A stretch of DNA of 64,000 nucleotides, from the NCBI RefSeq assembly GCF_049340185.1, contig NZ_JBMPPC010000001.1, positions 124,001 through 188,000 on the forward strand. Direction: 5' to 3'. The notes under the pieces were generated by a model. That model saw only the letters and a program-made list of their open reading frames with translations. It was not told the origin of the DNA and searched no databases. Positions 1 through 7,862 of the stretch are shown piece after piece; the stretch's first letter is position 1; every line of letters starts with the position of its first letter. The translations under genes were made by a program, and so were the position numbers. The stretch is from Undibacterium sp049340185 (GTDB lineage Bacteria; Pseudomonadota; Gammaproteobacteria; Burkholderiales; Burkholderiaceae_D).

Positions 1-493
1 GATTGAGCATCACGAATTTCGATTTGTTTTCTGAGCCGCCACCTTTTGCCGCGACCTGGATGTCAATCGTATTGCCCGGTACCAGTTCCATATGAATGAC
101 GGCAGGGGTATTGTCTTTGGTATTTTTACGGTCGAACAAGGGATCGGCGACGATAGAGGCGCGCAATACGTTGTCTGCATTCGCATAACCCTGACGCACA
201 CCTTCATTGACGGCATCAGTGATTGAACTGGTGAAGCCTTCGAGGCGGACGCCCATACCGATTTTCATGAATACATTGACGATTCCGGTGTCTTGACAGA
301 TCGGGCGATGTCCTTCTGCGCACATACGGGAATTGGTCAGAATCTGGGCGATGGCATCTTTTGCTGCCGGACTTTGTTCTGCCTCATATGCGCGACCCAG
401 ATGGGCAATGTAATCTGCCGGATGGTAATAGCTAATGTACTGCAATGCGGCGGCAACGGATTCGATCAGGTCGTCTTGTTTAATGACTGTCAT
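1..493 (-). CDS. Class I fumarate hydratase, N-terminal part (cut by window edge)
   Basis: The 164 visible N-terminal residues read as an iron-sulfur (class I) fumarase, which interconverts fumarate and malate in the TCA cycle in the cytoplasm. The start (MTVIKQDDLI) and the segment around MCAEGHRPICQDTG are typical; the cysteine at about residue 66 in CQDTG is one of the family's [4Fe-4S] ligands. The sequence then runs through GPxF-like substrate-loop territory and leaves the window at base 1, so the C-terminal two thirds are not visible. It lies 39 bp downstream of a UPF0114 membrane-protein gene on the same strand, so the two are probably co-transcribed. Family assignment is secure. Whether it should be called fumA or fumB cannot be decided here. 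Confidence 0.93.
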   Translation of the reverse strand, partial: MTVIKQDDLIESVAAALQYISYYHPADYIAHLGRAYEAEQSPAAKDAIAQILTNSRMCAEGHRPICQDTGIVNVFMKIGMGVRLEGFTSSITDAVNEGVRQGYANADNVLRASIVADPLFDRKNTKDNTPAVIHMELVPGNTIDIQVAAKGGGSENKSKFVMLN

Positions 494-532
494 GATATGG
501 CTCTTGGCTAAGTAAAAAATCGGTGGAAAAGA

Positions 533-1132
533 TTAATGTTTTTGCGCTTCGTTTTGCGTACGAGTAACCAGGTTGTCGCAGTACGCAATCGCTAATGCTG
601 AAAGTAAAAAAGTAATATGAATCGCAGTTTGCGCGATGAGTTCTTTCGGCTCATAGGCGGCTGCATTGATAAAGGTTTTAAGCAAATGAATAGAGGAGAT
701 GCCGATGATCGCCATCGCCAGTTTGACCTTGAGTACGGTGGCATTCACGTGCGATAACCACTCAGGCTGATCAGGATGCCCTTCGATACCGAGGCGTGAT
801 ACAAACGTTTCATAACCACCGATGATCACCATGATCAGCAGATTGGAAATCATGACAACGTCAATAAGACCCAGTACGACCAGCATAATCGTTGTTTCAT
901 TTAATCGGGTAGGGCGCGGCGCATTCGCCACTGTGACCGCGTCCAGAATATGTTTAAGCGCAGATTCATTGCCCATCGCCGCACCGATTAAATCACTCAG
1001 TTCGACCCAGAAATGGAACACATAAACTGCTTGCGCAAGTATCAAGCCCAGATACAGCGGCAATTGCAGCCAGCGGCTAAAGAATATAACGCCCGCTAGT
1101 GGCGATAGTTTATGCGGGGAGTTTTTTGACAT
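533..1132 (-). CDS. UPF0114 (YqhA-like) inner-membrane protein
   Basis: This 199-residue protein has four hydrophobic stretches (about residues 20-40, 80-108, 130-155 and 165-190). It carries the family's recognisable SRWLQLPLYLGL start and a VVLGLIDVVMISNLLIMV segment followed by GGYETFVSRL, as in the UPF0114/YqhA family of inner-membrane proteins. The molecular function is unknown. The stop lies 39 bp before the fumarase start, so the pair forms a likely operon, an arrangement I believe recurs in betaproteobacteria. The ATG at 1132 gives the usual family length. Family assignment is strong; any role in TCA metabolism would be inferred from position only. Confidence 0.9.
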   Translation of the reverse strand: MSKNSPHKLSPLAGVIFFSRWLQLPLYLGLILAQAVYVFHFWVELSDLIGAAMGNESALKHILDAVTVANAPRPTRLNETTIMLVVLGLIDVVMISNLLIMVIIGGYETFVSRLGIEGHPDQPEWLSHVNATVLKVKLAMAIIGISSIHLLKTFINAAAYEPKELIAQTAIHITFLLSALAIAYCDNLVTRTQNEAQKH

Positions 1133-1456
1133 AGGGCAAGTTTATCCATTGAAAAATGCTGTAGCAGCCGCTATTTTACACGGGCAAGCCGAGGACGGTG
1201 CAGCTTCAGTGTCGTCTAAATTGTTGTAGCGTAAGGCTTGAGTAAGTCTGCGCACCTATGTTATTGGCTGTCGTATTTGCACTCAATGATGTTGTCTTTT
1301 GTGGCATCATTGATAATGTTATTCACGTCATGCATTCACACCAAAACCTAAGCGCGGATCGCTAAATTGATCGTCGCGACCTGTGAATCAAAAACGTTGT
1401 AAACGTTGAATCCTAAGCACTGAACATAAGCCAATTACAATAAGCCGGAGATAAAC
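1133..1456. other. Divergent intergenic region between the UPF0114 gene and acs
   Basis: This 324 bp gap holds the divergent promoters. The one clear structure is a perfect 9 bp inverted repeat, TCAATGATG (1283-1291) and CATCATTGA (1305-1313), with a 13-base T/G-rich spacer. It could be an operator or a leader hairpin. No small gene is convincing here. The acs start is preceded by GGAG seven bases before its ATG. Confidence 0.5.
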
Positions 1457-3439
1457 ATGTCTGACCTCGACACTACGAAAGCAGAATCTCGTATTTTTCC
1501 ACCGCCAGCCGCTTTTGCCGCAACTGCGACGATTTCTGGGATGGCTTCCTACAACGCGCTCTGTGCCGAAGCCGAGAAAGATTACGAGGGTTTTTGGGGG
1601 CGACTGGCACGCGAGAATTTGCACTGGCATACACCGTTCACCAAAGTGCTGGACGAGTCCCAAGCACCATTTTATAAATGGTTTGAAGACGGTTTGCTCA
1701 ACGTGTCGTATAACTGTCTGGACGTCAATCTACAAAACGGCAATGCCGACAAAGTGGCTGTTATCTTCGAGTCGGATGGCGGCGATGTCACCAGAGTCAC
1801 TTATAAAGAATTACACCAAAAAGTGTGTCAGTTCGCGAATGGTCTCAAGTCTCTGGGTATTACCAAAGGTGACCGTGTAGTGATTTATATGCCGATGTCC
1901 GTAGAGGGTATCGTCGCGATGCAGGCGTGCGCACGTATTGGTGCCACGCACTCGGTCGTGTTTGGCGGTTTCTCTGCCAAATCCTTGCAAGAACGTATTG
2001 TCGATGTTGGTGCTGTGGCCGTGATTACTGCCGATGAGCAGGCGCGAGGTGGTAAACACTTGCCTTTGAAATCGATTGTCGACGAAGCTTTAGCATTAGG
2101 TGATTGCGAAAAGGTGCGCAATGTCGTGATCTATAAACGCACCGGCGGTAACATTGCTATTGTTCCAGGACGCGATCTCTGGATGCATGAATTAGTCGCT
2201 GCTCAATCTGATGTGTGCGAGCCTGAATGGGTGAGTGCAGAACATCCGCTTTTTATTCTTTACACATCAGGCTCAACAGGCAAACCAAAAGGTGTTCAGC
2301 ATTCATCGGGCGGATACTTGCTTTGGGCAATATTGACGATGAAGTGGACTTTTGATCTGAAGCCTGATGATGTGTTCTGGTGTACTGCGGATATCGGCTG
2401 GGTTACCGGCCATACGTATATTACTTATGGCCCGCTTGCTGCCGGGGCAACTGAAATCGTTTTTGAAGGTATCCCGACGTTCCCGAATGCAGGTCGATTC
2501 TGGGACATGATACAAAAACACAAAGCAACGATTTTTTACACAGCACCGACTGCTATCCGTTCCCTGATTAAAGCTGCGGATGGCGATGAAAAAATCCATC
2601 CGAAGCAGTATGATTTATCGTCCTTGCGGCTCTTAGGTTCCGTCGGTGAGCCGATTAATCCTGAGGCCTGGATGTGGTATCACAATCATGTCGGCAATCA
2701 AAATTGCCCGATCGTCGATACGTTCTGGCAAACAGAGACTGGCGGCCACATGATGACACCATTACCTGGTGCAACGCCACTCGTGCCGGGCTCATGCACC
2801 TTGCCTTTGCCAGGTATTATGGCGGCAATCGTTGATGAGACTGGACACGATTTGCCGAACGGGCAGGGCGGTATTCTGGTGGTCAAACGTCCTTGGCCGT
2901 CGATGATACGCACGATCTGGGGGGATCCTGAGCGCTTTAAGAAGAGCTATTTCCCCGAAGAGTTTGGCGGGACGATGTATTTGGCCGGCGACGGCGCGAT
3001 ACGTAACAAGGATACCGCTTATTTTACGATTACCGGCCGTATCGATGATGTGCTGAACGTGTCCGGTCATCGCATGGGTACAATGGAAATCGAGTCGGCG
3101 TTAGTCGCGAATCCGCTGGTTGCAGAAGCGGCGGTGGTTGGTAAGCCAGACGACACAACCGGAGAAGCAATCTGCGCTTTTGTAGTGTTAAAACGCAGTC
3201 GCCCAACTGGCGATGAGGCTAGGCAAATCGCTACTGAGCTTCGTAACTGGGTCGCGAAAGAAATCGGGCCGATTGCCAAACCTAAAGAAATCCGCTTCGG
3301 TGATAACTTACCCAAAACGCGCTCCGGCAAAATCATGCGCCGTTTATTGCGTGTTTTAGCAAAAGGTGAAGAGATCACACAAGATATCTCTACTTTAGAA
3401 AATCCTGCGATTCTCGATCAGTTAAAGCAGGCTCAATAA
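1457..3439 (+). CDS. acs: Acetate--CoA ligase (acetyl-CoA synthetase)
   Basis: A 660-residue AMP-forming ligase that activates acetate to acetyl-CoA via acetyl-AMP in the cytoplasm. It shows the full-length family pattern: the ATP-binding P-loop YTSGSTGKPKG at about residue 270, the core motif TFWQTETGGH, GEPINPEAW shortly before it, and the C-terminal PKTRSGKIMRR, whose lysine (about residue 625) is the conserved adenylation and acetylation-control lysine. The ATG at 1457 has a good GGAG ribosome site. It stands as a single gene followed by a strong terminator. With malate synthase at the window's right end, it suggests acetate use through the glyoxylate shunt. A propionyl-CoA synthetase is less likely, given the length and the PEAWMWYH region. 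Confidence 0.95.
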   Translation: MSDLDTTKAESRIFPPPAAFAATATISGMASYNALCAEAEKDYEGFWGRLARENLHWHTPFTKVLDESQAPFYKWFEDGLLNVSYNCLDVNLQNGNADKVAVIFESDGGDVTRVTYKELHQKVCQFANGLKSLGITKGDRVVIYMPMSVEGIVAMQACARIGATHSVVFGGFSAKSLQERIVDVGAVAVITADEQARGGKHLPLKSIVDEALALGDCEKVRNVVIYKRTGGNIAIVPGRDLWMHELVAAQSDVCEPEWVSAEHPLFILYTSGSTGKPKGVQHSSGGYLLWAILTMKWTFDLKPDDVFWCTADIGWVTGHTYITYGPLAAGATEIVFEGIPTFPNAGRFWDMIQKHKATIFYTAPTAIRSLIKAADGDEKIHPKQYDLSSLRLLGSVGEPINPEAWMWYHNHVGNQNCPIVDTFWQTETGGHMMTPLPGATPLVPGSCTLPLPGIMAAIVDETGHDLPNGQGGILVVKRPWPSMIRTIWGDPERFKKSYFPEEFGGTMYLAGDGAIRNKDTAYFTITGRIDDVLNVSGHRMGTMEIESALVANPLVAEAAVVGKPDDTTGEAICAFVVLKRSRPTGDEARQIATELRNWVAKEIGPIAKPKEIRFGDNLPKTRSGKIMRRLLRVLAKGEEITQDISTLENPAILDQLKQAQ

Positions 3440-3501
3440 AGACGTACTTGACGATTCATATTATCTAATCAGGCGCCCGAGATGATTGTGGTGTCAATTG
3501 C

Positions 3502-3545
3502 CGGGGTTCTTATCCGTTCACGATAAGAACCCCGCTTTGTTTTTA
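3502..3545 (+). terminator. Rho-independent terminator after acs
   Basis: A perfect 13 bp stem (CGGGGTTCTTATC at 3502-3514 and its complement at 3522-3534) with a 7-base loop is followed by a T-rich run from 3536 to 3545. It sits 63 bases after the acs stop codon. Confidence 0.9.
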
Positions 3546-3669
3546 CATCTTATTGCCACTCAAATTTAGTTGTTAAGCGTGGTGGCATCAGTCATTGGTG
3601 TAATTTAGATTTGCAAACAGGATGTTTTTGTTGTAATATTTGCAATATCTATCATGATTGAGGTGAGTC

Positions 3670-4848
3670 ATGCAAGACACTTGCACCCAGCGTCCCAGCG
3701 AGGATGTTGTCTTAAACGCGCTATACAGTGCGGTCAGCGGAGAATTGCACTGGGCTGATGTATTGCGGACTTTGTCGGCTTATTTCGATGCCTCGTCTGC
3801 AATGTTAAAACTATCTGACCGGCGTCAATGTGCCCACAGTTTTTTTGTATCGAGTCAATTATCTGACCCTGTCGCCAAGGCCTATACCGATTACTGGTGG
3901 CGATATGATCCTTGGGCAAAAGCAGCGCAAAAAAATCTCAATTTTCAACAGAGCAAAGTAGCACGCGGTAGTGACTTGTTGACGGTTCGTGAACTGAAGC
4001 AAACTTTGTTTTATAAAGATTTTTTATTGCGTATCCCGGCCGAGCATTTATTGTTAAGTACGATCAGTGATCATGGTTCTGCTGATAGCCTGCAATCGCC
4101 GCCGGCAAGCTTTTGCTTTATGCGTGCACCTGATTGCGTTGATTTCTCTGATGCTGATGTAAAAAAACTCAAACAACTTACGCCGCATCTTCACCGTGCC
4201 TTTAAATTGCACTGGCAATGGCGTAGTAGCCAGGCGCAATTATTGGTATTCCAGCGTAGTCTTAACGGCCTTGATTTTGGCGTACTATTTTTTGATGCAA
4301 CCGGTCGTATGCTGAGTGTGAATACTGTCGCGAAAGAGATTATTGCCGACCCTGAATTTAGTCAGTATTTTTTACCTTTGCCGCATGTCATGCAGATTGG
4401 CAGTCAGCTCGATCATCTGGTGCATGCAACAACAAGGGGTAAGGGAGGGCCGTTAAATTTATCTGGCAAAACCCAGCGCTTGCTCGCCTTCGCCTTACCT
4501 GTGGCGTATCCGGGGCGCGTAGTGGATAAACGTAAAATAGCGAGATGTGCCGTTATGTTGATGCTGGTCGATCCGCGCAAGCAACCGGGGGCTGCCATTG
4601 ATTTTATGGTGCGCAGTTTTAAACTGAGTAAAGCTGAATCGAGAATTTTGCCGCTGTTATTTGATAACCATACACCGGCCGAGATGGCGGATATGCTAGG
4701 TCTGAAAATTTCGACCATACGCAGCCAACTTTCCTCGGTGTATGCCAAGACGGGCACAACACGTCAGCAAGAGTTAATTTTGCTACTTGGCGCAGCACCC
4801 CCGATACGGCAAGCGGATCCTGTCGTTCCCAATAGATCTGTTCATTAG
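3670..4848 (+). CDS. LuxR-family transcriptional regulator
   Basis: A 392-residue protein whose last 75 residues form a LuxR-type helix-turn-helix: LSKAESRILPLL, then PAEMADMLGLKISTIRSQLSSVYAKTGT, a standard FixJ/NarL-class DNA-binding layout. The N-terminal 310 residues match no response-regulator receiver that I can see; they look like a degenerate PAS/GAF-type sensory region. The start is supported by GAGGTGA just upstream of the ATG at 3670. It is monocistronic, with a terminator between it and the convergent peptidase/inhibitor operon. The target genes and signal are unknown. Confidence 0.85.
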   Translation: MQDTCTQRPSEDVVLNALYSAVSGELHWADVLRTLSAYFDASSAMLKLSDRRQCAHSFFVSSQLSDPVAKAYTDYWWRYDPWAKAAQKNLNFQQSKVARGSDLLTVRELKQTLFYKDFLLRIPAEHLLLSTISDHGSADSLQSPPASFCFMRAPDCVDFSDADVKKLKQLTPHLHRAFKLHWQWRSSQAQLLVFQRSLNGLDFGVLFFDATGRMLSVNTVAKEIIADPEFSQYFLPLPHVMQIGSQLDHLVHATTRGKGGPLNLSGKTQRLLAFALPVAYPGRVVDKRKIARCAVMLMLVDPRKQPGAAIDFMVRSFKLSKAESRILPLLFDNHTPAEMADMLGLKISTIRSQLSSVYAKTGTTRQQELILLLGAAPPIRQADPVVPNRSVH

Positions 4849-4885
4849 CTATTTTGTCGTTGTGATGACGAGCTTATCGGTAATG

Positions 4886-4918
4886 AAAAAAGGGAGCCAT
4901 TTGCACGGATCCCTTTTT
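4886..4918. terminator. Bidirectional terminator between luxR-like gene and inhibitor gene
   Basis: An A-run, a GGGAGCC/GGATCCC stem with one mismatch and an 8-base loop, then a T-run lie between two convergent genes. The A/T tails on both sides allow it to serve both strands. Confidence 0.75.
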
Positions 4919-4952
4919 GATGATTTGCTGCAAACCTGTTTCACAACCGATT

Positions 4953-5282
4953 CTATGAGATGGGCCTTATTGTCAGCTGTATGAGTGCATGCCGTATCGG
5001 ATTGGCTTTATCCCAGGGACGTATCAATTTTGCGCTCACTTGATACACTCCCGCCACTCCGGTGACGCTTAACTGCTGCACAGGCCCGCTACCGGCCTGC
5101 GTTGCGTGTTCTGCTTCCTTGCCTGTATTGACTGACGATTTGTCAACGAGCCGGAGTCCGGACGGCAGATCGACATCCCAACGGAACCCGGTTGCGCCGC
5201 TTGTGCCAAGAGGCAGGGCAATGTCGTTGCCTTCCATTCCCTCGACGGTATGATTCTCACTAGCCATTGCCCATGCGCACAT
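4953..5282 (-). CDS. Chagasin-family (I42) cysteine-peptidase inhibitor
   Basis: A 109-residue protein with the loops of the chagasin/I42 inhibitors of papain-type peptidases. GNDIALPLGTSGATGFRWD (about 18-36) corresponds to the NPTTG-type loop. AGSGPVQQLSV (63-73) corresponds to the G-rich middle loop. AKLIRPWDK (84-92) holds the conserved RPW. In the family these three loops enter the active-site cleft of C1 peptidases. The start at 5282 is fixed by AAGGAGG seven bases upstream, inside the last codons of the peptidase gene, so translation is coupled. The gene lies directly after a C1 peptidase gene, which argues for a cognate enzyme-inhibitor pair. Unusually for bacterial I42 proteins, no signal peptide is visible (start MCAWAMASEN). 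Family call is strong; the pairing is inference. Confidence 0.88.
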   Translation of the reverse strand: MCAWAMASENHTVEGMEGNDIALPLGTSGATGFRWDVDLPSGLRLVDKSSVNTGKEAEHATQAGSGPVQQLSVTGVAGVYQVSAKLIRPWDKANPIRHALIQLTIRPIS

Positions 5283-5284
5283 GT

Positions 5285-7360
5285 TTAGCCTCCTTCTGCG
5301 ATACCACCTGCAACGGGCATCCACGGTTTCCAGCTAGTTAAACCCGGTTGCCAGTGTGAATTAATCACATTGTGATCAGTGCCAATCGCAAAAATATCCA
5401 GCTGATCCGGTGCTTTCGATACCGCAAAAACGGAGGTATCGGCGGCGGCGGTACCGCTGGCAACACGCCACCAGCCGTGCCACGAGGTAAAGCCGGGCTC
5501 CCATGCTGCGGTATAAATACCGTGATCAGTGCCCACAGCAAAAATATCGAGTTTATTAGCGCTGCGTGATACCCCGAACACGGAGGTATTTGGTGCCGCA
5601 ACGCCACCTTGTATCCTCCACCAGCCGTGCCATGAAGTAAAACCTGGCTCCCATGCGGCAGTATAGATGCCACGATCACTGCCCACACAGAAAATATCGA
5701 GCTTATCGGGACTGCGTGATACCGCATAGACCGAACTGTTCGGTGCAGCGACCCCGCCTTGCACACGCCACCAGCCATGCCACGAGGTAAAGCCAGGTTC
5801 CCATGCCGCGGTGTAAATTCCCATATCGGCACCAACAGCAAAAATGTCTAACTTGTCTTTGCTGCGCGATACCGCGAAGACGGAGGTGTTAGGTGCGACT
5901 TTAAGATCGCCGATTTTCCACCAGCCACGCCATGAGGTGTCACCTGGTTGCCATGCGGCTGTATACACATGACCGTCGGTGCCGACACAAAATATATCCA
6001 AATGGTCTGCACTGCGTGACACCGCATGGATTGAGGTGCCTGGTGCGGCAACGCCGCCTTGAATACGCCACCAGCCACGCCAAGAAGTATCGCCTGGTTG
6101 CCATGCTGCGGTATAGGTGCCGTGATCTGTCCCGACACAAAATAAGTCTAACTTGTCTGGACTGCGAGAGACTGCATGCATAAAAGTACCTGGTGCCACG
6201 ACGCCACCCTGTACCTGCCACCAGCCGCGGAAACTAGTTTCAGCTCCTTCCATCGCCGCGGTATAAGTCCCGCGGTTCGTGCCCGGAGTGAATACATCGA
6301 GTTTGTTTAGATTTCGTGAGACACCTGTCACCATGGAAGTAGTCGCAGGCATGATGATCCCATGGCAGCCATAAAATGGTTCGCTGTCGATATTGCATTG
6401 ACCGTAACCTATCTTAAAGAAGCCAGCACCTGTACCGTCAGGATCCGCAGGGCCGCCGAACCCGGTTCCCCATGAATTGCGGCATATCCAGCACTGGTCA
6501 ACATCGGAATAACCAATCACCATCACGGCATGGCCGCCACGGAACTTGCCGCTGACATGGTGATAAACACCGCCGCCATAGCTGTCGAAATCCTCATAGA
6601 CAGCGAAACCGCAAACCATGGGGCCGACGCTGGAAAGATACGCTTTGCGTGAATCACCAGTCCAGGCACTGTAGTCACTAATGCTGTAGGTGCGAAAAGC
6701 ACGATCCATCTCGGCGCGGTTATGCGCGGCCCAAAGGCTGTTCGGATCAGCAGGATTAGCAAGTTGTGGCGGATTATCGAATGCCGACATATAAGGAAAC
6801 GTCGATTCGGTAGCAATACCGCGAGCCTTGATCTGGCCCAAGGCGGCGTCATTATTCCAGCCGCCGCAATTAGGACCATGTGAGGATGCAAAATGCTGAT
6901 CCGCCTCAGATAAATTTACATTCATCGCGCCGCGCTCAATCGCTGCCATGGCCGCCGTCATGCCTGCCGTAGCAAAAGATACGCAAGAGCCGCAATAAGC
7001 CTGATCCGTGACCGGACCGATCACGCCACGGTCACGCCAGTCGAAAGAGGCTGGAGGCGCTCCTGCCGATGGAGCGTTACTGACGGCATTTGCAGGAGTT
7101 GCAGTGGCCGCAGACGATGCTGCTGTGCTAGCTATATTGGTTGAAAGATTCGTTGAAAAATATCTGGCGAACTGCGTTGGAAAGCGCTGGCGCATCAATG
7201 ATTCTGCAACCAGTGAAGCTCGTTGTATTTTGCCTGCGTCTGACGGTTCCCAGCCGAGGCCGCGAGGGCGCTCGCCGGCAGGGACTGTGCGTACCCGCCA
7301 CTGATGTCCGGCTTGCGTGATCGCTTGTTTTAGTAGAGTGGTATCGAGTGCCATTTTCAT
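5285..7360 (-). CDS. Papain-family (C1) cysteine peptidase with seven-repeat propeller-like C-terminus
   Basis: A 691-residue protein. Residues 1-75 may be a pro-segment and 75-103 are an Ala/Ser/Thr linker. A papain domain spans about 104-335, with oxyanion Gln120, catalytic Cys126 (DQAYCGSC), His277 (GGHAVMVIGY) and Asn295 (CRNSWG). Residues 347-691 are seven repeats of 50 residues (VSRSxDKLDIF, VGTD, YTAAW, W, GWW, GG). These resemble the DUF346/PLL-type lectin repeats of seven-bladed propellers that bind sugars; ligand binding here is inference. No classical signal peptide is visible. Two starts are possible: ATG 7360 and ATG 7354. The second has the better spacing from GGAAGG. It heads an operon with a chagasin-type inhibitor. 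Confidence 0.9.
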   Translation of the reverse strand: MKMALDTTLLKQAITQAGHQWRVRTVPAGERPRGLGWEPSDAGKIQRASLVAESLMRQRFPTQFARYFSTNLSTNIASTAASSAATATPANAVSNAPSAGAPPASFDWRDRGVIGPVTDQAYCGSCVSFATAGMTAAMAAIERGAMNVNLSEADQHFASSHGPNCGGWNNDAALGQIKARGIATESTFPYMSAFDNPPQLANPADPNSLWAAHNRAEMDRAFRTYSISDYSAWTGDSRKAYLSSVGPMVCGFAVYEDFDSYGGGVYHHVSGKFRGGHAVMVIGYSDVDQCWICRNSWGTGFGGPADPDGTGAGFFKIGYGQCNIDSEPFYGCHGIIMPATTSMVTGVSRNLNKLDVFTPGTNRGTYTAAMEGAETSFRGWWQVQGGVVAPGTFMHAVSRSPDKLDLFCVGTDHGTYTAAWQPGDTSWRGWWRIQGGVAAPGTSIHAVSRSADHLDIFCVGTDGHVYTAAWQPGDTSWRGWWKIGDLKVAPNTSVFAVSRSKDKLDIFAVGADMGIYTAAWEPGFTSWHGWWRVQGGVAAPNSSVYAVSRSPDKLDIFCVGSDRGIYTAAWEPGFTSWHGWWRIQGGVAAPNTSVFGVSRSANKLDIFAVGTDHGIYTAAWEPGFTSWHGWWRVASGTAAADTSVFAVSKAPDQLDIFAIGTDHNVINSHWQPGLTSWKPWMPVAGGIAEGG
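5288..6322 (-). repeat. Seven tandem 150-bp coding repeats (propeller blades)
   Basis: The C-terminal half of the peptidase gene consists of seven in-frame units of 150 bp (50 residues), the last slightly shortened. Units 2-6 are very similar to each other, with shared stretches such as LDIFxVGTD and FTSWHGWWR. Units 1 and 7 are the most diverged, as expected for the closing blades of a propeller. The similarity at DNA level suggests recent duplication or gene conversion. Confidence 0.9.
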
Positions 7361-7862
7361 TACCTTCCAAATTAGATGGTTGAGTTATTGGGTCTGAAGC
7401 CAATGGCGCTGGCAAATTGATGCTTTGCTGTGCGTTATTGAGCGGGCGTTTTGGCAGACTGTCTAACTCCACCGTTCATGTCATCGACGAATGACAGGTC
7501 TGACCAAAACGACCCTCCGATAATGAAAGCCTTGAACAGAAGTTTCATCCTTCAAGTGAAGGAAAAATGAAACTATTTTTCACTTATTTTGTAAGCGACG
7601 CAGGATAGGGATGCAGGCGCGAACTATGGAGGTTTCAGGCAGGAGTAATTTCAGGACGGAGTGAGGCTAATACTATGAGTTGGCAGAATTCATGAAAGAG
7701 AATGGGGCGATTACAACGCTTAGCATTATTTTTCTCAAGAATAAAATTTCTCCGAGGGAATTTTTTCGGCTTCAGGTTAAAATTCGGCACGTGTAATGGC
7801 ATTCAGACCTACCGGTCGGGTCATGTTGCTTTGCTATCCACATCCTGATATTTACTGATCTC
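7361..7862. other. Divergent intergenic region, with hairpin
   Basis: This 502 bp gap separates the peptidase operon from the GGDEF/EAL gene. It contains a two-part inverted repeat: GTTTCAT (7542-7548) pairs with ATGAAAC (7567-7573), and inside it CCTTCA (7549-7554) pairs with TGAAGG (7557-7562) around a 2-base loop. AT-rich sequence follows. It may be an operator or leader structure. I see no gene in the gap. Confidence 0.5.

Noticed and set aside
5365..6221. Several long frames on both strands inside the propeller repeats
   Set aside because: The 150-bp period keeps all frames open by repetition; only the peptidase frame has domain evidence.
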